Origin: Paenibacillus tyrphae | Lineage (GTDB): Bacteria > Bacillota > Bacilli > Paenibacillales > NBRC-103111 | Direction of reading: 5' to 3' | Assembly: GCF_000722545.1 (NCBI RefSeq) | Contig: NZ_JNVM01000014.1 | Span: forward strand, 1 to 64,000 | DNA: 64,000 nt | Position numbers and translations under genes: made by a program | In this document: positions 24,145-32,789 of the stretch, one piece after another | Layout of the letters: the number at the start of each line of letters is the position of its first letter | How positions within the stretch are numbered: position 1 is the first letter of the stretch | Notes under the pieces: model-generated | Database searches by the model: none | What the model was told of the DNA's origin: nothing | Seen by the model: only the letters and a program-made list of their open reading frames with translations

Positions 24145-25821
24145 ATGATGAGTTTATTCAAGCGGGCGCTGCTTCTCAGCCTGGCGCTCGTGCTGCTGCT
24201 TGCCGGGTTGCAGAACAAACCGGTACAGGCAGCCGGTCCCGACTGGATGGATGTAGGCACGTTAACCGATGAAGGATATATCACCAACGTTTCACTCGCG
24301 ACATACGACGGTGTTCTTTATGCCGTGTACGTTCAGTCGAAGCCGGGAATCATTGAGCGGAAGCTCAAGGTAAAGAAATTGAACGGAAGCACATGGGAGC
24401 CGGTTGGCGGAGAGTGGGTTACGGAAAACAAGTTTATCGATGAAGTCCAACTGGTTGTCAGTCAAGGCGTGGTCTATGTCGCTTACAAAACGAATTCGCC
24501 AAGATCCTCTTATAGCGTAGCTGTCAAAAAGTATGAGGGCGACGCTTGGAAAGCGGTAGGGGATAGCGAATTTGTGGTGGAGGGCGTGATGACTTTTGAA
24601 GCCTTCTCCTTTGTTGTTGATGAGGGTATTCCTTACGTTGCATACACTACTTCCCAGATCACCGTGAAGAAATTCGACAACGGCAGCTGGCAGACAATCG
24701 GTAACGATCGATTCGGCAACCATGCGCAAGCTCCGCATCTGTATGTTGATAAGGGAACTCCTTATGTTGCATACCAGGAGACAAACCCTGCGGCGGATAT
24801 TATTTTGATGAAGCTGAGCGGACAAACCTGGGAAAAAGTGGGTAGTAAGATTCCGTTGCCTTCTTGGTTCATGTGGGTGGTCAGCCCAAAAGTATATGTA
24901 GACAACGGAACACCTTACGTAGCGTTTGGTCAACAGGACATGAATAACGCTCAGCACTTGAATGTACGAAAGTATAACGGCAGCAGTTGGGAGAGCGTAG
25001 GGAGTGAGAATTTTTCCGACGGAACCCAGGCGATGCACATTACTTTCGAAGGAACGAGAGATCAATTGTTCGTCTCGTATCAAGAGTTTGACGGGCGAAA
25101 TGGCGGGTTTAACATGAAGCCTGTCTTGAAGCAATACTTGAACGGCAGTTGGGTAACTGTTCCAAGCCAAGGAACATTCCCTACCGATTATTATGATATT
25201 GCGATTGCCTTAGATCCTGGCGCACTTTATGTAGCTGCGAATACATTTGATCAGGCCACGAATAAGGGCAAATTGGACATCAAGCTCATACCGCTCGGAT
25301 TGCAGATCAGCAGCCATACTCCGGCGAAAGATGCGACTGGCGTCCCGCTCAAGCCGAGTGTAAGCATGACTTTTAGTCAGAGCGTCGCGCCGGTAAGCGG
25401 CAAAACCATCTCGATCCGCAAAGCTTCGGATAACAGCGTCGTGGAGAGCATGGCGGTGGATGACGCGCAGAAAGTAAGCATTACGGGGAACACGGTGAGC
25501 CTCCGGCTCAATACGTCGCTGGCAAGCAACACCAAGTATTATGTGTCCATTGATTCCGGAGCGTTTCTAAGCGGCGACGGCAGCGTTTATAAAGGGATTG
25601 CAGACCCGAAGGAATGGAGCTTTACGACGCTGGTGAAGGGTGATTTAACCGGTGATGGTAAGGTCACTCCGGCAGACATCCTCCTGGTCAATCAATATAT
25701 TCTTGGCAAAATCACCTTGACGCCCGAGCAGCTTAAAGCAGTCGATATGAACGACGACGGCGTGGTAGATGCCAAGGACACGGCCATCATGATGAACATT
25801 TACTTGGGAAGAGCGGGGTGA
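24145..25821 (+). CDS. Secreted dockerin-bearing protein with propeller-like repeats
   Basis: An extracellular protein of 558 residues. The signal peptide occupies residues 1-31 (MMSLFKRALLLSLALVLLL ... VQAA). About 350 residues of repeats follow, each with a G-x-PYVAY or GVVYVAY strand and a xWExVG turn, suggesting a sialidase/tachylectin-like beta-propeller. A Big/SbsA-type Ig domain follows (about 390-495: VPLKPSVSMTFSQSVAP). The end is a type I dockerin with two calcium loops, DLTGDGKVTPADILLVNQYI and DMNDDGVVDAKDTAIMMNIY. The ATG follows AAAGGGTG. Its stop overlaps the cohesin/SLH gene, so the dockerin probably docks on that neighbour. No catalytic domain is recognised. Confidence 0.8.
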   Translation: MMSLFKRALLLSLALVLLLAGLQNKPVQAAGPDWMDVGTLTDEGYITNVSLATYDGVLYAVYVQSKPGIIERKLKVKKLNGSTWEPVGGEWVTENKFIDEVQLVVSQGVVYVAYKTNSPRSSYSVAVKKYEGDAWKAVGDSEFVVEGVMTFEAFSFVVDEGIPYVAYTTSQITVKKFDNGSWQTIGNDRFGNHAQAPHLYVDKGTPYVAYQETNPAADIILMKLSGQTWEKVGSKIPLPSWFMWVVSPKVYVDNGTPYVAFGQQDMNNAQHLNVRKYNGSSWESVGSENFSDGTQAMHITFEGTRDQLFVSYQEFDGRNGGFNMKPVLKQYLNGSWVTVPSQGTFPTDYYDIAIALDPGALYVAANTFDQATNKGKLDIKLIPLGLQISSHTPAKDATGVPLKPSVSMTFSQSVAPVSGKTISIRKASDNSVVESMAVDDAQKVSITGNTVSLRLNTSLASNTKYYVSIDSGAFLSGDGSVYKGIADPKEWSFTTLVKGDLTGDGKVTPADILLVNQYILGKITLTPEQLKAVDMNDDGVVDAKDTAIMMNIYLGRAG

Positions 25822-28800
25822 ACAGATTGAATATGTTCAGGAGTGCATCAAAGAGACGGTTTCGCCAAAGCCTCGTGTTCATGATGATGCTGTGCATGAT
25901 CGTGTCATGGATGCCGATTGGCGCCTTAGGCGCAGCTCAGACCGGAGTCAAAGCCGAAGTCACCGGGGCGGCAGGCAGTCCCGGACAAGAGGTCAATGTC
26001 TCGGTTTCCATGGAGCCGGGCACCACTCAGAATATCGACGATGCCATCTTCGGCTATCAGATGGAACTATCGTATGACCCTCAGACACTTGAACTGGTTC
26101 AAGGCAAGGACACCGTAACCAACGAAGTGGGAACGCTTGTCTTTCAGGCAAACACAGGAACCAGCGGCAAAATCGGTGTCAAGGCATCGGCTTTTCCGGG
26201 CCTTGGGTTTATGGTGTCGAAGCAAAAGGTGTTCACGGTTCATTTCAAGATCAAGAACAGCGCGACAGCTGCGGATTCGACGGTTACCCTGACTTCGGCA
26301 GCGTATTCGAGGGATGACGTAACCTATCCCCCCGTTACGAGTCTGACTTCTGGTAAGGTAAGCATCACGCAGAAAACGGCAAGCCTCTCGATCGGCAGCG
26401 TCCGCGGGGCGCCGGGTGACACGGTGGACGTGCCTGTTTCTCTGAACGAAGCTTCGACCGGCGTCGCCTCTTACGGAATGCATATTAGCTATGACGCGAC
26501 AGCCCTGGAAGTGACCAAGGTAACAGGGTCCTCCGGCAACCTGTTCGATTCTGCATACGACAATGCCGCGGGCGTGATCAAAGCCGCGTGGGCGGACGAA
26601 AAAGGCGGCGATGCTGCCCTGACCGCAGGCAAAACGCTGTTTACGATATCCTTCCGGATTAAAGACGGCGCCACGGCGGGGATAAAACCGCTGAACCTCA
26701 AGGGGAACGAGCCGGAGCAATTTACGGTTACGGACGCGACGGCTCAAGAGATGACGAAAACGCTGCAGTCGGGTCAGGTCGAGGTGCTGTTCCATCTGAA
26801 AGCGGCCGCAGCCGATAGCAAGGTCGGCTTAACCTGGAATCATGTAACGGCAGCGACCTACTACGACGTTTATATGGGAACCGCAAGCGGTATTTACGAG
26901 CTAAACCCTCGGGCTACGGTTACGCAGACAACGTACAGCGTCCAAGGATTAACCAATAACACAACATACTATTTCTACATTAAAGCAAGCAATGAAGGCG
27001 GCTGGATCGTCAATTCCAACGAAGTGAGCGCCACGCCGAAGCAAGGCCTTGATCCAAATGCGCGGCCTACGCTGCCGCAGGTGACCATCGTCAGCAATAA
27101 TGCCAACCGGTCCGCAGCCAAAACGGGAGATACGGTGACCTTGACGTTTACAGCAAGTGAAAATCTGCAAGGCCTCCCTGTGGTGGCTATCGCCGGTCAA
27201 CCGGCCACAGTAACCAGCCTGGGCGGCAACAAATTTAAAGCGGACTATACGTTTACGGGCCAGGAAACGGAAGGACTTGTGCCGTTTACGGTCGATTTTG
27301 TCAATACAGCTGGAAACCAAGGCATACAGGTGAAGGAGACGACGGACAACAGCTCCGTGCGCTACGATAAGACCGCGCCGACAGGAACGCTGTCCATCAA
27401 TGGCGGTGCTGCAACGACAAGCTCCTCCGCAGTGACCTTGACGATGACGGCGGCAGATAAAACCCCGGCAGATAAAATGCGCATGAGGTTATCCAACGAC
27501 AAGGCGGCATGGAGTCCCTGGGAGCCGTTTAGCAGTTCGAAAAGCTGGACGCTTGCGAGCGGCGAAGGCTTAAAGACGGTCTATCTTGAGCTGGCCGATG
27601 AAGCGGGCAACGTGACGGCGCCTCCGGTTCAAGCCTCGATTCGATTGGAGAGCGGTTCGTCTTCGTCGGGCAGCAGCAGCTCGTCGGGCGGTTACGCGCC
27701 TGCTCCGGGCGAGACCATTGCCATACAAGTACGGAACGGCGCCGATGGCTCCGTCGTAGCCTCGACCGAAATCAAGCGTACGAAGCAGTCGGATGGACGC
27801 ATCACGGACGAAGTTCGTTTCACACCGGAGCAGGCGGACAAAGCGGTAAGTCTGTTGAAAGCGGCTCGTTCCAATACGGCCAAGCTCATCATCCCGGATC
27901 TAAAAGATGAAGTTGCCGAGCTCAAAGTCACCCTTCCGAAGGAAGCCATGACGAAGCTGGCCAACGAAAAAATAACGCTGCAAGTGGTTACGAGAAACGG
28001 GCAAATTTCCATGCCGTGGGATTCACTCAAGGGATTAACGGAGGATGTCTACTTCCGCGTGGTGCCGGTCAAAGCGGAGCAGGATCGAAAAGCGATCGAG
28101 CAGCGCGCCACCAAGGAACAGATCGTCGTTAAGGAAGCCGGCAGCGCCGAGATCGGCATTGTGGGCCGTCCCGTAACGATTGAGACGAATATGCCTTCCC
28201 GTCCGGTGACGCTGGTGCTGCCTTTGGGCGTGACCAAGCTCAGCGACAAGCAAACGAACCAACTGGGCGTATTTATCGAGCACAGCGACGGCACCAAAGA
28301 GCTAGTTCGCGGGAATATCGTCAAGTACGACGAGACCGGTCAACTGGGTATCGAATTTACGATCAGCAAATTCAGCACGTTTACGATTGTTCAAATGAAT
28401 GCCAAGACGGACGTGAAGGCCGGGAAGCATCAGGCTTACATTTCGGGCTACCCGGACGGCACGTTCGGACCGGATAAGCCGATTACCCGTGCCGAGATGG
28501 CAACCATTTTGTCCCGTACGTATGGAAAGGATGGCAAGAAGTCGTCCGTCTCCTTTACGGATCTCCCTGCAACGCATTGGGCTAAGGAGGCGATAGATCA
28601 AGCCTCGGCCAGCGGGCTGATGGACGGTTATCCGGACGGCAGCTTCAAGCCGGAGGAAACGATCACCAGAGCGGAGATGGCTCGTATTGCCGATCGCTTG
28701 ACGGCTTCCTCTCTCCAAAGCACCGGCAGCTTCACGGACACAACCGGACATTGGGCGGAGGCATCCATCGGGAAAGCAAAAGCGGCAGCAATTCTTAACG

Positions 28801-28985
28801 GGTATGCGGACGGCTCGTTCCGCCCGGATCAGAAGCTGACCCGCGCAGAAGCGGTTACGATCATCAACAAGCTTTTGGGTCGACAAGATTTCGGTTCTGC
28901 ATCTATGAAATGGAGCGACGTTCAGGAAGGACATTGGGCTTACAACGATATTCAGGAAGCTTCTACCGAGCACGCTTCGAAGTAG
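25818..28985 (+). CDS. Cohesin- and SLH-domain surface anchoring protein
   Basis: A 1055-residue cell-surface protein. After a signal peptide (about 1-40) come two cohesin-like domains (about 45-190 and 195-330, the second opening LSIGSVRGAPGDTVDVPVSL). An FN3-type domain follows (about 335-415, LTNNTTYYFYIKASNEGG), then a bacterial Ig-like domain, a Ser/Gly linker near 615, a ZU5-like part and three SLH domains at the C-terminus (SGYPDGTFGPDKPITRAEMA, MDGYPDGSFKPEETITRAEM, LNGYADGSFRPDQKLTRAEA). SLH binds pyruvylated cell-wall polymer; cohesins bind dockerins. The start overlaps the dockerin gene (GTGA); a downstream ATG is possible. The two genes form a minimal scaffold pair. The SLH end is duplicated at 34.1 kb. 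Confidence 0.85.
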   Translation: MNRLNMFRSASKRRFRQSLVFMMMLCMIVSWMPIGALGAAQTGVKAEVTGAAGSPGQEVNVSVSMEPGTTQNIDDAIFGYQMELSYDPQTLELVQGKDTVTNEVGTLVFQANTGTSGKIGVKASAFPGLGFMVSKQKVFTVHFKIKNSATAADSTVTLTSAAYSRDDVTYPPVTSLTSGKVSITQKTASLSIGSVRGAPGDTVDVPVSLNEASTGVASYGMHISYDATALEVTKVTGSSGNLFDSAYDNAAGVIKAAWADEKGGDAALTAGKTLFTISFRIKDGATAGIKPLNLKGNEPEQFTVTDATAQEMTKTLQSGQVEVLFHLKAAAADSKVGLTWNHVTAATYYDVYMGTASGIYELNPRATVTQTTYSVQGLTNNTTYYFYIKASNEGGWIVNSNEVSATPKQGLDPNARPTLPQVTIVSNNANRSAAKTGDTVTLTFTASENLQGLPVVAIAGQPATVTSLGGNKFKADYTFTGQETEGLVPFTVDFVNTAGNQGIQVKETTDNSSVRYDKTAPTGTLSINGGAATTSSSAVTLTMTAADKTPADKMRMRLSNDKAAWSPWEPFSSSKSWTLASGEGLKTVYLELADEAGNVTAPPVQASIRLESGSSSSGSSSSSGGYAPAPGETIAIQVRNGADGSVVASTEIKRTKQSDGRITDEVRFTPEQADKAVSLLKAARSNTAKLIIPDLKDEVAELKVTLPKEAMTKLANEKITLQVVTRNGQISMPWDSLKGLTEDVYFRVVPVKAEQDRKAIEQRATKEQIVVKEAGSAEIGIVGRPVTIETNMPSRPVTLVLPLGVTKLSDKQTNQLGVFIEHSDGTKELVRGNIVKYDETGQLGIEFTISKFSTFTIVQMNAKTDVKAGKHQAYISGYPDGTFGPDKPITRAEMATILSRTYGKDGKKSSVSFTDLPATHWAKEAIDQASASGLMDGYPDGSFKPEETITRAEMARIADRLTASSLQSTGSFTDTTGHWAEASIGKAKAAAILNGYADGSFRPDQKLTRAEAVTIINKLLGRQDFGSASMKWSDVQEGHWAYNDIQEASTEHASK

Positions 28986-29070
28986 GGGACTGACCGCCAA
29001 TCCAATGCAAAAGGCGCAGCCTGCGGGCAGCGTAAAGTAAAGCCTGGCTCCCCGCAGGGGCTTAGCGTAC

Positions 29071-29137
29071 GAAGGACGTGAACTGGGATTGTTGATCGCT
29101 GGGAGCGATCGACCCGGTCACGTCCTTCATTTTTTTC
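29071..29137 (+). terminator. Terminator of cohesin/SLH gene
   Basis: The outer arms GAAGGACGTGA/TCACGTCCTTC and inner arms GATCGCT/AGCGATC are followed by ATTTTTTT. Confidence 0.85.
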
Positions 29138-29286
29138 TCGGCGAAAAGCCAATCTTCTTTCATCGTACATTCCAGTTATTTCCTCAAAATAATTATTTTT
29201 GGTATTATTAACTTATCGTATTTATTAAGGGGGAGGCGGGATCAGGCTCGTTCCAACTGGAGTCAGAGACGAAGGGGACGGTGGCA

Positions 29287-29514
29287 TTGAGTCTTAAATA
29301 TCCTTTGAGCTTCGGAATATTTTTGAGCGTCATGCATTTCATGACAAGCTTAGTGATTCCGGGTTTTTGGAAAGTCGTTTTAGCCGCTTGTTTAGTCATG
29401 GTGCTGGAATATCCGCTCGATAAAATGGGTATCACCAACCGGGTAATCCCTGTTCCTATGGGGATAGCGGCTTTCATCGGGATCCCCATATTATTGTACT
29501 TCATCACGCAATGA
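29287..29514 (+). CDS. Small membrane protein, 75 aa (copy 1)
   Basis: The product has two or three hydrophobic segments: YPLSFGIFLSVMHFMTSLVI, VVLAACLVMVLEYPLDKMGI and PMGIAAFIGIPILLYFI. The family is unknown. It is kept with about 75% identity in the right duplication copy, and both copies conserve the frame, which argues that it is real. The likely start is TTG about eight bases after GAAGGGGA, because the right copy has TTG at the same place after AAGGAGG; a GTG two codons upstream lies inside that site. It forms a single-gene unit between two hairpins. Confidence 0.6.
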   Translation: MSLKYPLSFGIFLSVMHFMTSLVIPGFWKVVLAACLVMVLEYPLDKMGITNRVIPVPMGIAAFIGIPILLYFITQ

Positions 29515-29531
29515 GAGTAGAACAGACACAA

Positions 29532-29574
29532 AAACGGCCCTTGCCCGCATCAATCTTGGCGGCAAGAGCCGTTT
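29532..29574. terminator. Hairpin between convergent genes
   Basis: Arms AAACGGCcCTTGCC and GGCAAGaGCCGTTT end the small membrane gene on the plus strand and originally the deaminase on the minus strand. The same hairpin lies at 35439. Confidence 0.7.
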
Positions 29575-29593
29575 GTTTAAACTGTCCCGTAAA

Positions 29594-29798
29594 CTACGCC
29601 TCAACCAGCAGCGGCACAACCTTGCCCGCGTTAACGTGCCCGCGCCGATGCGCGCTTCCATCCCTTCGATCGTCTGATGCGTATGGTCCGAATCGACCCC
29701 GGCATAGATGATTCGAATGTCTCCGTCCCGCGTCCGCCGATATAGAGGAACGCTCCGTCCAAGACGGCGACGTTGCCTTGCACGAACCTTTTAAAAGA
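29594..29798 (-). pseudogene. ade: Adenine deaminase remnant
   Basis: Three short pieces of the gene at 35500-37215 are joined by internal deletions: the C-terminal end (GKVVPLLVEA), a piece around the metal-site region (YAGVDSDHTHQTIEGMEAR), and the N-terminal piece (KRFVQGNVAVLDGAFLYIGG). Reading frames are broken between the pieces. It is the decayed partner in the left copy of the duplication. Confidence 0.85.
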
Positions 29799-29967
29799 AA
29801 AGAATTGGCAACAGCATGGAGCCACGCATCGCTCGCATCTGAACCAATTCCCTTGTCCGATTTTCAAAGAGTTTCTGGAAACTCATAGGGCTTATTTTCG
29901 CTCGTAGCATCGCTAGCGGTGAAGAGCCTGTTTTGTTATATCTGAGAAGAGAACGCTTGTAGACTGT

Positions 29968-30585
29968 TCAAAGAATCTTCTTTAAAAATAACAATACAAG
30001 TATGTGTGCGGGATAGAAACAATATTGAACGTAACGATTTAAAAAGGGAATATTGTTATTATACACAAGGATAATAATCATTGAGAATAATGCCGCGAAC
30101 TGAATAGAACTATAGTTATAAATAACAACGGAAGCCAGGATCAAAATTGCTTGTACGAGTACATTTCTCTTAAGGTTTTTTATTTTTGCAAACGTAATGA
30201 TGGTTGAAACTCCATATAAACCGTATTCAAAACCGAATAATACTACTACAGTACATATTAAAAAAATTGCCAATATTTTGTAGTAATATTGCCAGTCAAT
30301 ATCTAATATTCTTAAGATTAAAAGTCCTGCCAATAGTGTAAAACAAATGTTTAAACTATAATTCTCAAACAGCATAAAATAGGGTATTTGGGAAACTACC
30401 CCCAATATAAAAAGTCTAAAACAGTACAAACGAAAGTTACTGGTTTTTGTATAGCCAATAGCTATGCCATAGGCGAATAACGGGAATGCAAGTCGGCCGA
30501 GTAATGAAAACAGAACTATATTTGGAAAAAACAATCGTCCGATGTGATCCAATGACATGGTGAAGTAGGCTATTATTTGTATCAT
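29968..30585 (-). CDS. TraX-family membrane protein
   Basis: A 205-residue integral membrane protein with about seven hydrophobic helices. Family marks are DHIGRLFFPN at residues 13-22, GRLAFPLFAYGIAIGY (31-46) and FYPAHILVLLFL at the C-terminus. TraX was first known for acetylating F-pilin; in Firmicutes the family is a group of acyltransferase-3-like membrane proteins of unknown substrate. It is the last gene of an AT-rich minus-strand cluster, 67 bases after the 400-residue unknown gene. It lies inside the island bounded by the duplicated segments. A role in modifying a secreted or cell-surface product of this cluster is conceivable but unproven. Confidence 0.8.
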   Translation of the reverse strand: MIQIIAYFTMSLDHIGRLFFPNIVLFSLLGRLAFPLFAYGIAIGYTKTSNFRLYCFRLFILGVVSQIPYFMLFENYSLNICFTLLAGLLILRILDIDWQYYYKILAIFLICTVVVLFGFEYGLYGVSTIITFAKIKNLKRNVLVQAILILASVVIYNYSSIQFAALFSMIIILVYNNNIPFLNRYVQYCFYPAHILVLLFLKKIL

Positions 30586-30652
30586 GTATTTTACTCCAAA
30601 TTTATATAATCAATGTTAAAATTTTTGACAATGAGGAGCATTATAGACAGAC

Positions 30653-31855
30653 TCAATAAACTAACAAGATATTTTCTTCAAAGTAATAAAAGAATTTTTT
30701 ATTTGTATAAGCATTTTCTGTTAAACCGTCTTTTACAACTTCGATATTATACGTTTCCGAATCGCGCATACTTGCGGTTCTAGGGATTGATTCGTCTAAA
30801 TACATCCTTGCGGTTATACGGACTGCTTCATCTAAGTAAACCACCATTTCTTTATAGGAAAACTCATGGATCGCATTGGTTTCGAATGAATAATATACTT
30901 TATTCTTTAGTTCTTCTCTAACGCCGTATAGCAATCCTCCGAAAACCTCGATTGAGTAGTAATGCTCATTTGCTTTATATTTCAAGGTACTGCTTCCAGT
31001 TTCTAAATCTATTGCATAAATCTCTGTTTTATCACCCTTATAATCTTCCTCAAAAAACCAGAATCGATCTCCTACCATGCCAATAACTTCAACAGATCGA
31101 CTGATGTCATAGTCTTTAAAAATAATAGGCGATAGATTTTTTTTATTTTTTATACAATCTATGAATTCGCTTTTATTTAGGATTAGTAAATTCTCAAGTG
31201 TTTCTACCTTGTAACTCCCATTCGAGTTGTAATACTCTTCCCAATAGGATTTTTTTTCAAAGCGTTGTATTCTTCCTGATTTAAAAATGATATTTTTAGC
31301 CTGATTTCCTACTTTACATACAGCAATATTAAGCAACACATTCAAGTACGGAAAGTCTTGTTGCTGAATAAAGTAGCCTTTTTTTTCCACATAATCCACT
31401 AAAGTGACCCGCGAGTAACAAGCCTTATTAAGAACAAGGTCGTCTTCTGATAAAAAAACTAAACAATATCTTTCATCAATTGGAGAAATTCTAATTCTAA
31501 GATTCCATATATTTTTAATATTTCCTTCGAACTTGATACTGAAAACCAATTCATCTTCAAAACGCTCTAAGTTTAATCTGCTTACATTAAACATATTGCC
31601 TTCGAGATGTTGTTCAATAGATCCATGAAACATAACATTAGATGGATTGCCTTCGCCGATAAAATGTACTGCCTTGTTAAACTGATACGAAGTCTCTATC
31701 AGATGTTCTGTATCAAGACAAAGTAGTTCAGTATAATAAAACTCTTGCTCATTAGAAACACTTTTAAACAATACATGAAACTTTCCAAAGCTTTCACGAA
31801 AAGACCACAATGGTTTATCTAAATAAAGATTTTTTACTTCCAATATTTTTACCAT
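30653..31855 (-). CDS. Unknown protein, 400 aa
   Basis: I do not recognise this protein. It has no signal peptide or membrane helix. The sequence is rich in Tyr, Phe, Glu and Lys with repeated strand-turn patterns such as FWFFEEDYKGDKTEIYAIDL and LLYGVREELKNKVYYSF, which recall WD/PQQ-type beta-propeller blades (a strand, an ExYAIDLETG turn, another strand). The expected location is the cytoplasm. It lies 71 bases downstream of the secreted toxin-like gene on the same strand, so an immunity or partner role for that gene is possible from context only. Confidence 0.7.
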   Translation of the reverse strand: MVKILEVKNLYLDKPLWSFRESFGKFHVLFKSVSNEQEFYYTELLCLDTEHLIETSYQFNKAVHFIGEGNPSNVMFHGSIEQHLEGNMFNVSRLNLERFEDELVFSIKFEGNIKNIWNLRIRISPIDERYCLVFLSEDDLVLNKACYSRVTLVDYVEKKGYFIQQQDFPYLNVLLNIAVCKVGNQAKNIIFKSGRIQRFEKKSYWEEYYNSNGSYKVETLENLLILNKSEFIDCIKNKKNLSPIIFKDYDISRSVEVIGMVGDRFWFFEEDYKGDKTEIYAIDLETGSSTLKYKANEHYYSIEVFGGLLYGVREELKNKVYYSFETNAIHEFSYKEMVVYLDEAVRITARMYLDESIPRTASMRDSETYNIEVVKDGLTENAYTNKKFFYYFEENILLVY

Positions 31856-31926
31856 GTCATTTCACTCCCACTTTAAAGTCGAAATCCCAATACGCCAAGT
31901 ATTGGGATTTCGCGTTAAAATACCTA

Positions 31927-32769
31927 CTAGTAATTGAAGAAGAATACATGTGCCCGGCCATATAATGGCGCCAAAGGGTGGTAGTGATGGTAATATCCAT
32001 CGCTCCCATCGCCGTGTGTTTCTCCATCTGGATCGGTTCTTGGTGTAAGACCATTACCTGCGAGTCTAGTTATCTCTCTGGCTAGATATTGATTTTTGCA
32101 AAACACATCTTCGCCGGTTCTAATTCTAGTATATGCCGTATTATAATCAATTGATCCGGCGATAACAACTTTCTGTTGGATAATTTTAGCAGCGTAATAG
32201 AGCTCTTCCCTGTTACGAATGCTATCCGCCATTTCACTAGCAACAACCCAAGTTACTCCATTAATTGTGATTGCAAGTGCAAGTCCAAGCAATCTTTCGA
32301 TTACAGCCCTGCCAAGAATACCCGCTACCGGTGCAATTAGTGGTAATTGAGCTTTAACTTTATCATTCAACTCAATCTTGAAGCCATTTTCTTTGATCTT
32401 GTGCTCTTTCTTTGTTTTCTTTTCAGTAAGAGTAGCTTCAAAGGAAGCTTCATTGGCTTCAAGAAGATTTACATCATATTCAACCTCTTTGTTAGTGTTA
32501 GAAGCGAGAAGAGAACTAAAACCGATTGGGGAATTCGCTTTCTCGACTGCTTTCAGGGTAATCTTTTGAGTTGCTTTATCGTATGTTCCATACAACTCAT
32601 CGCCTTTATGGGTTCCTTTAACTTCAATAACTTTACTATCATTTTTAAGTACTACAATACCATCTTCGGTCTTATTTTCTGCAAATGTATCACCAATAAA
32701 AACGAATAACATACAAAAACTTAGAGCCAAAGCAGTAATGGCTTTATATCTTCTAAAGAACTGTAGCAC
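31927..32769 (-). CDS. Secreted toxin-like protein, 280 aa
   Basis: The protein begins with a signal peptide (about 1-30, ITALALSFCMLFVFIGDTFA). A beta-rich region with VIEVKGTHKGDELYGTYDKA follows, then a hydrophobic segment near 165-200 (AVIERLLGLALAITINGVTW). The compact C-terminus is rich in His, Asp and Tyr (DGSDGYYHHYHPLAPLYG). The plan is reminiscent of proteins annotated as SAR2788-type putative toxins in Firmicutes, whose C-termini carry YHHYH-like motifs; this link is from memory and needs a profile search. It lies 20 bases after a membrane-anchored subtilisin-like protease gene, which could process it. Confidence 0.6.
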   Translation of the reverse strand: MLQFFRRYKAITALALSFCMLFVFIGDTFAENKTEDGIVVLKNDSKVIEVKGTHKGDELYGTYDKATQKITLKAVEKANSPIGFSSLLASNTNKEVEYDVNLLEANEASFEATLTEKKTKKEHKIKENGFKIELNDKVKAQLPLIAPVAGILGRAVIERLLGLALAITINGVTWVVASEMADSIRNREELYYAAKIIQQKVVIAGSIDYNTAYTRIRTGEDVFCKNQYLAREITRLAGNGLTPRTDPDGETHGDGSDGYYHHYHPLAPLYGRAHVFFFNY

Positions 32770-32789
32770 GATTGCAACCCCTCCGTGTT

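Larger units (their letters stand above)
28443..29798. repeat. Segmental duplication, left copy
   Basis: From TCGGGCTACCCGGACGGCAC onward this segment matches the segment starting at 34073. It carries the SLH gene end, its terminator, the small membrane gene, a hairpin and a deaminase remnant. The left copy keeps the SLH gene intact but has lost most of the deaminase. Sequence agreement is very high in the SLH part, so the event is recent. Confidence 0.85.

Noticed and set aside
23817..24272. Plus-strand frame of 151 codons before the dockerin gene
   Set aside because: It overlaps a terminator and the leader and start of the dockerin gene in another frame; no ribosome site.
28302..29000. Minus-strand frame opposite the SLH region, repeated opposite the second copy at 34 kb
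   Set aside because: Its conservation is explained by the segmental duplication of the SLH-coding strand; no ribosome site.
31857..32054. Small minus-strand frame of 65 codons between the unknown protein and the secreted protein
   Set aside because: It overlaps the 3' end of the secreted-protein gene in another frame and lacks a start signal.
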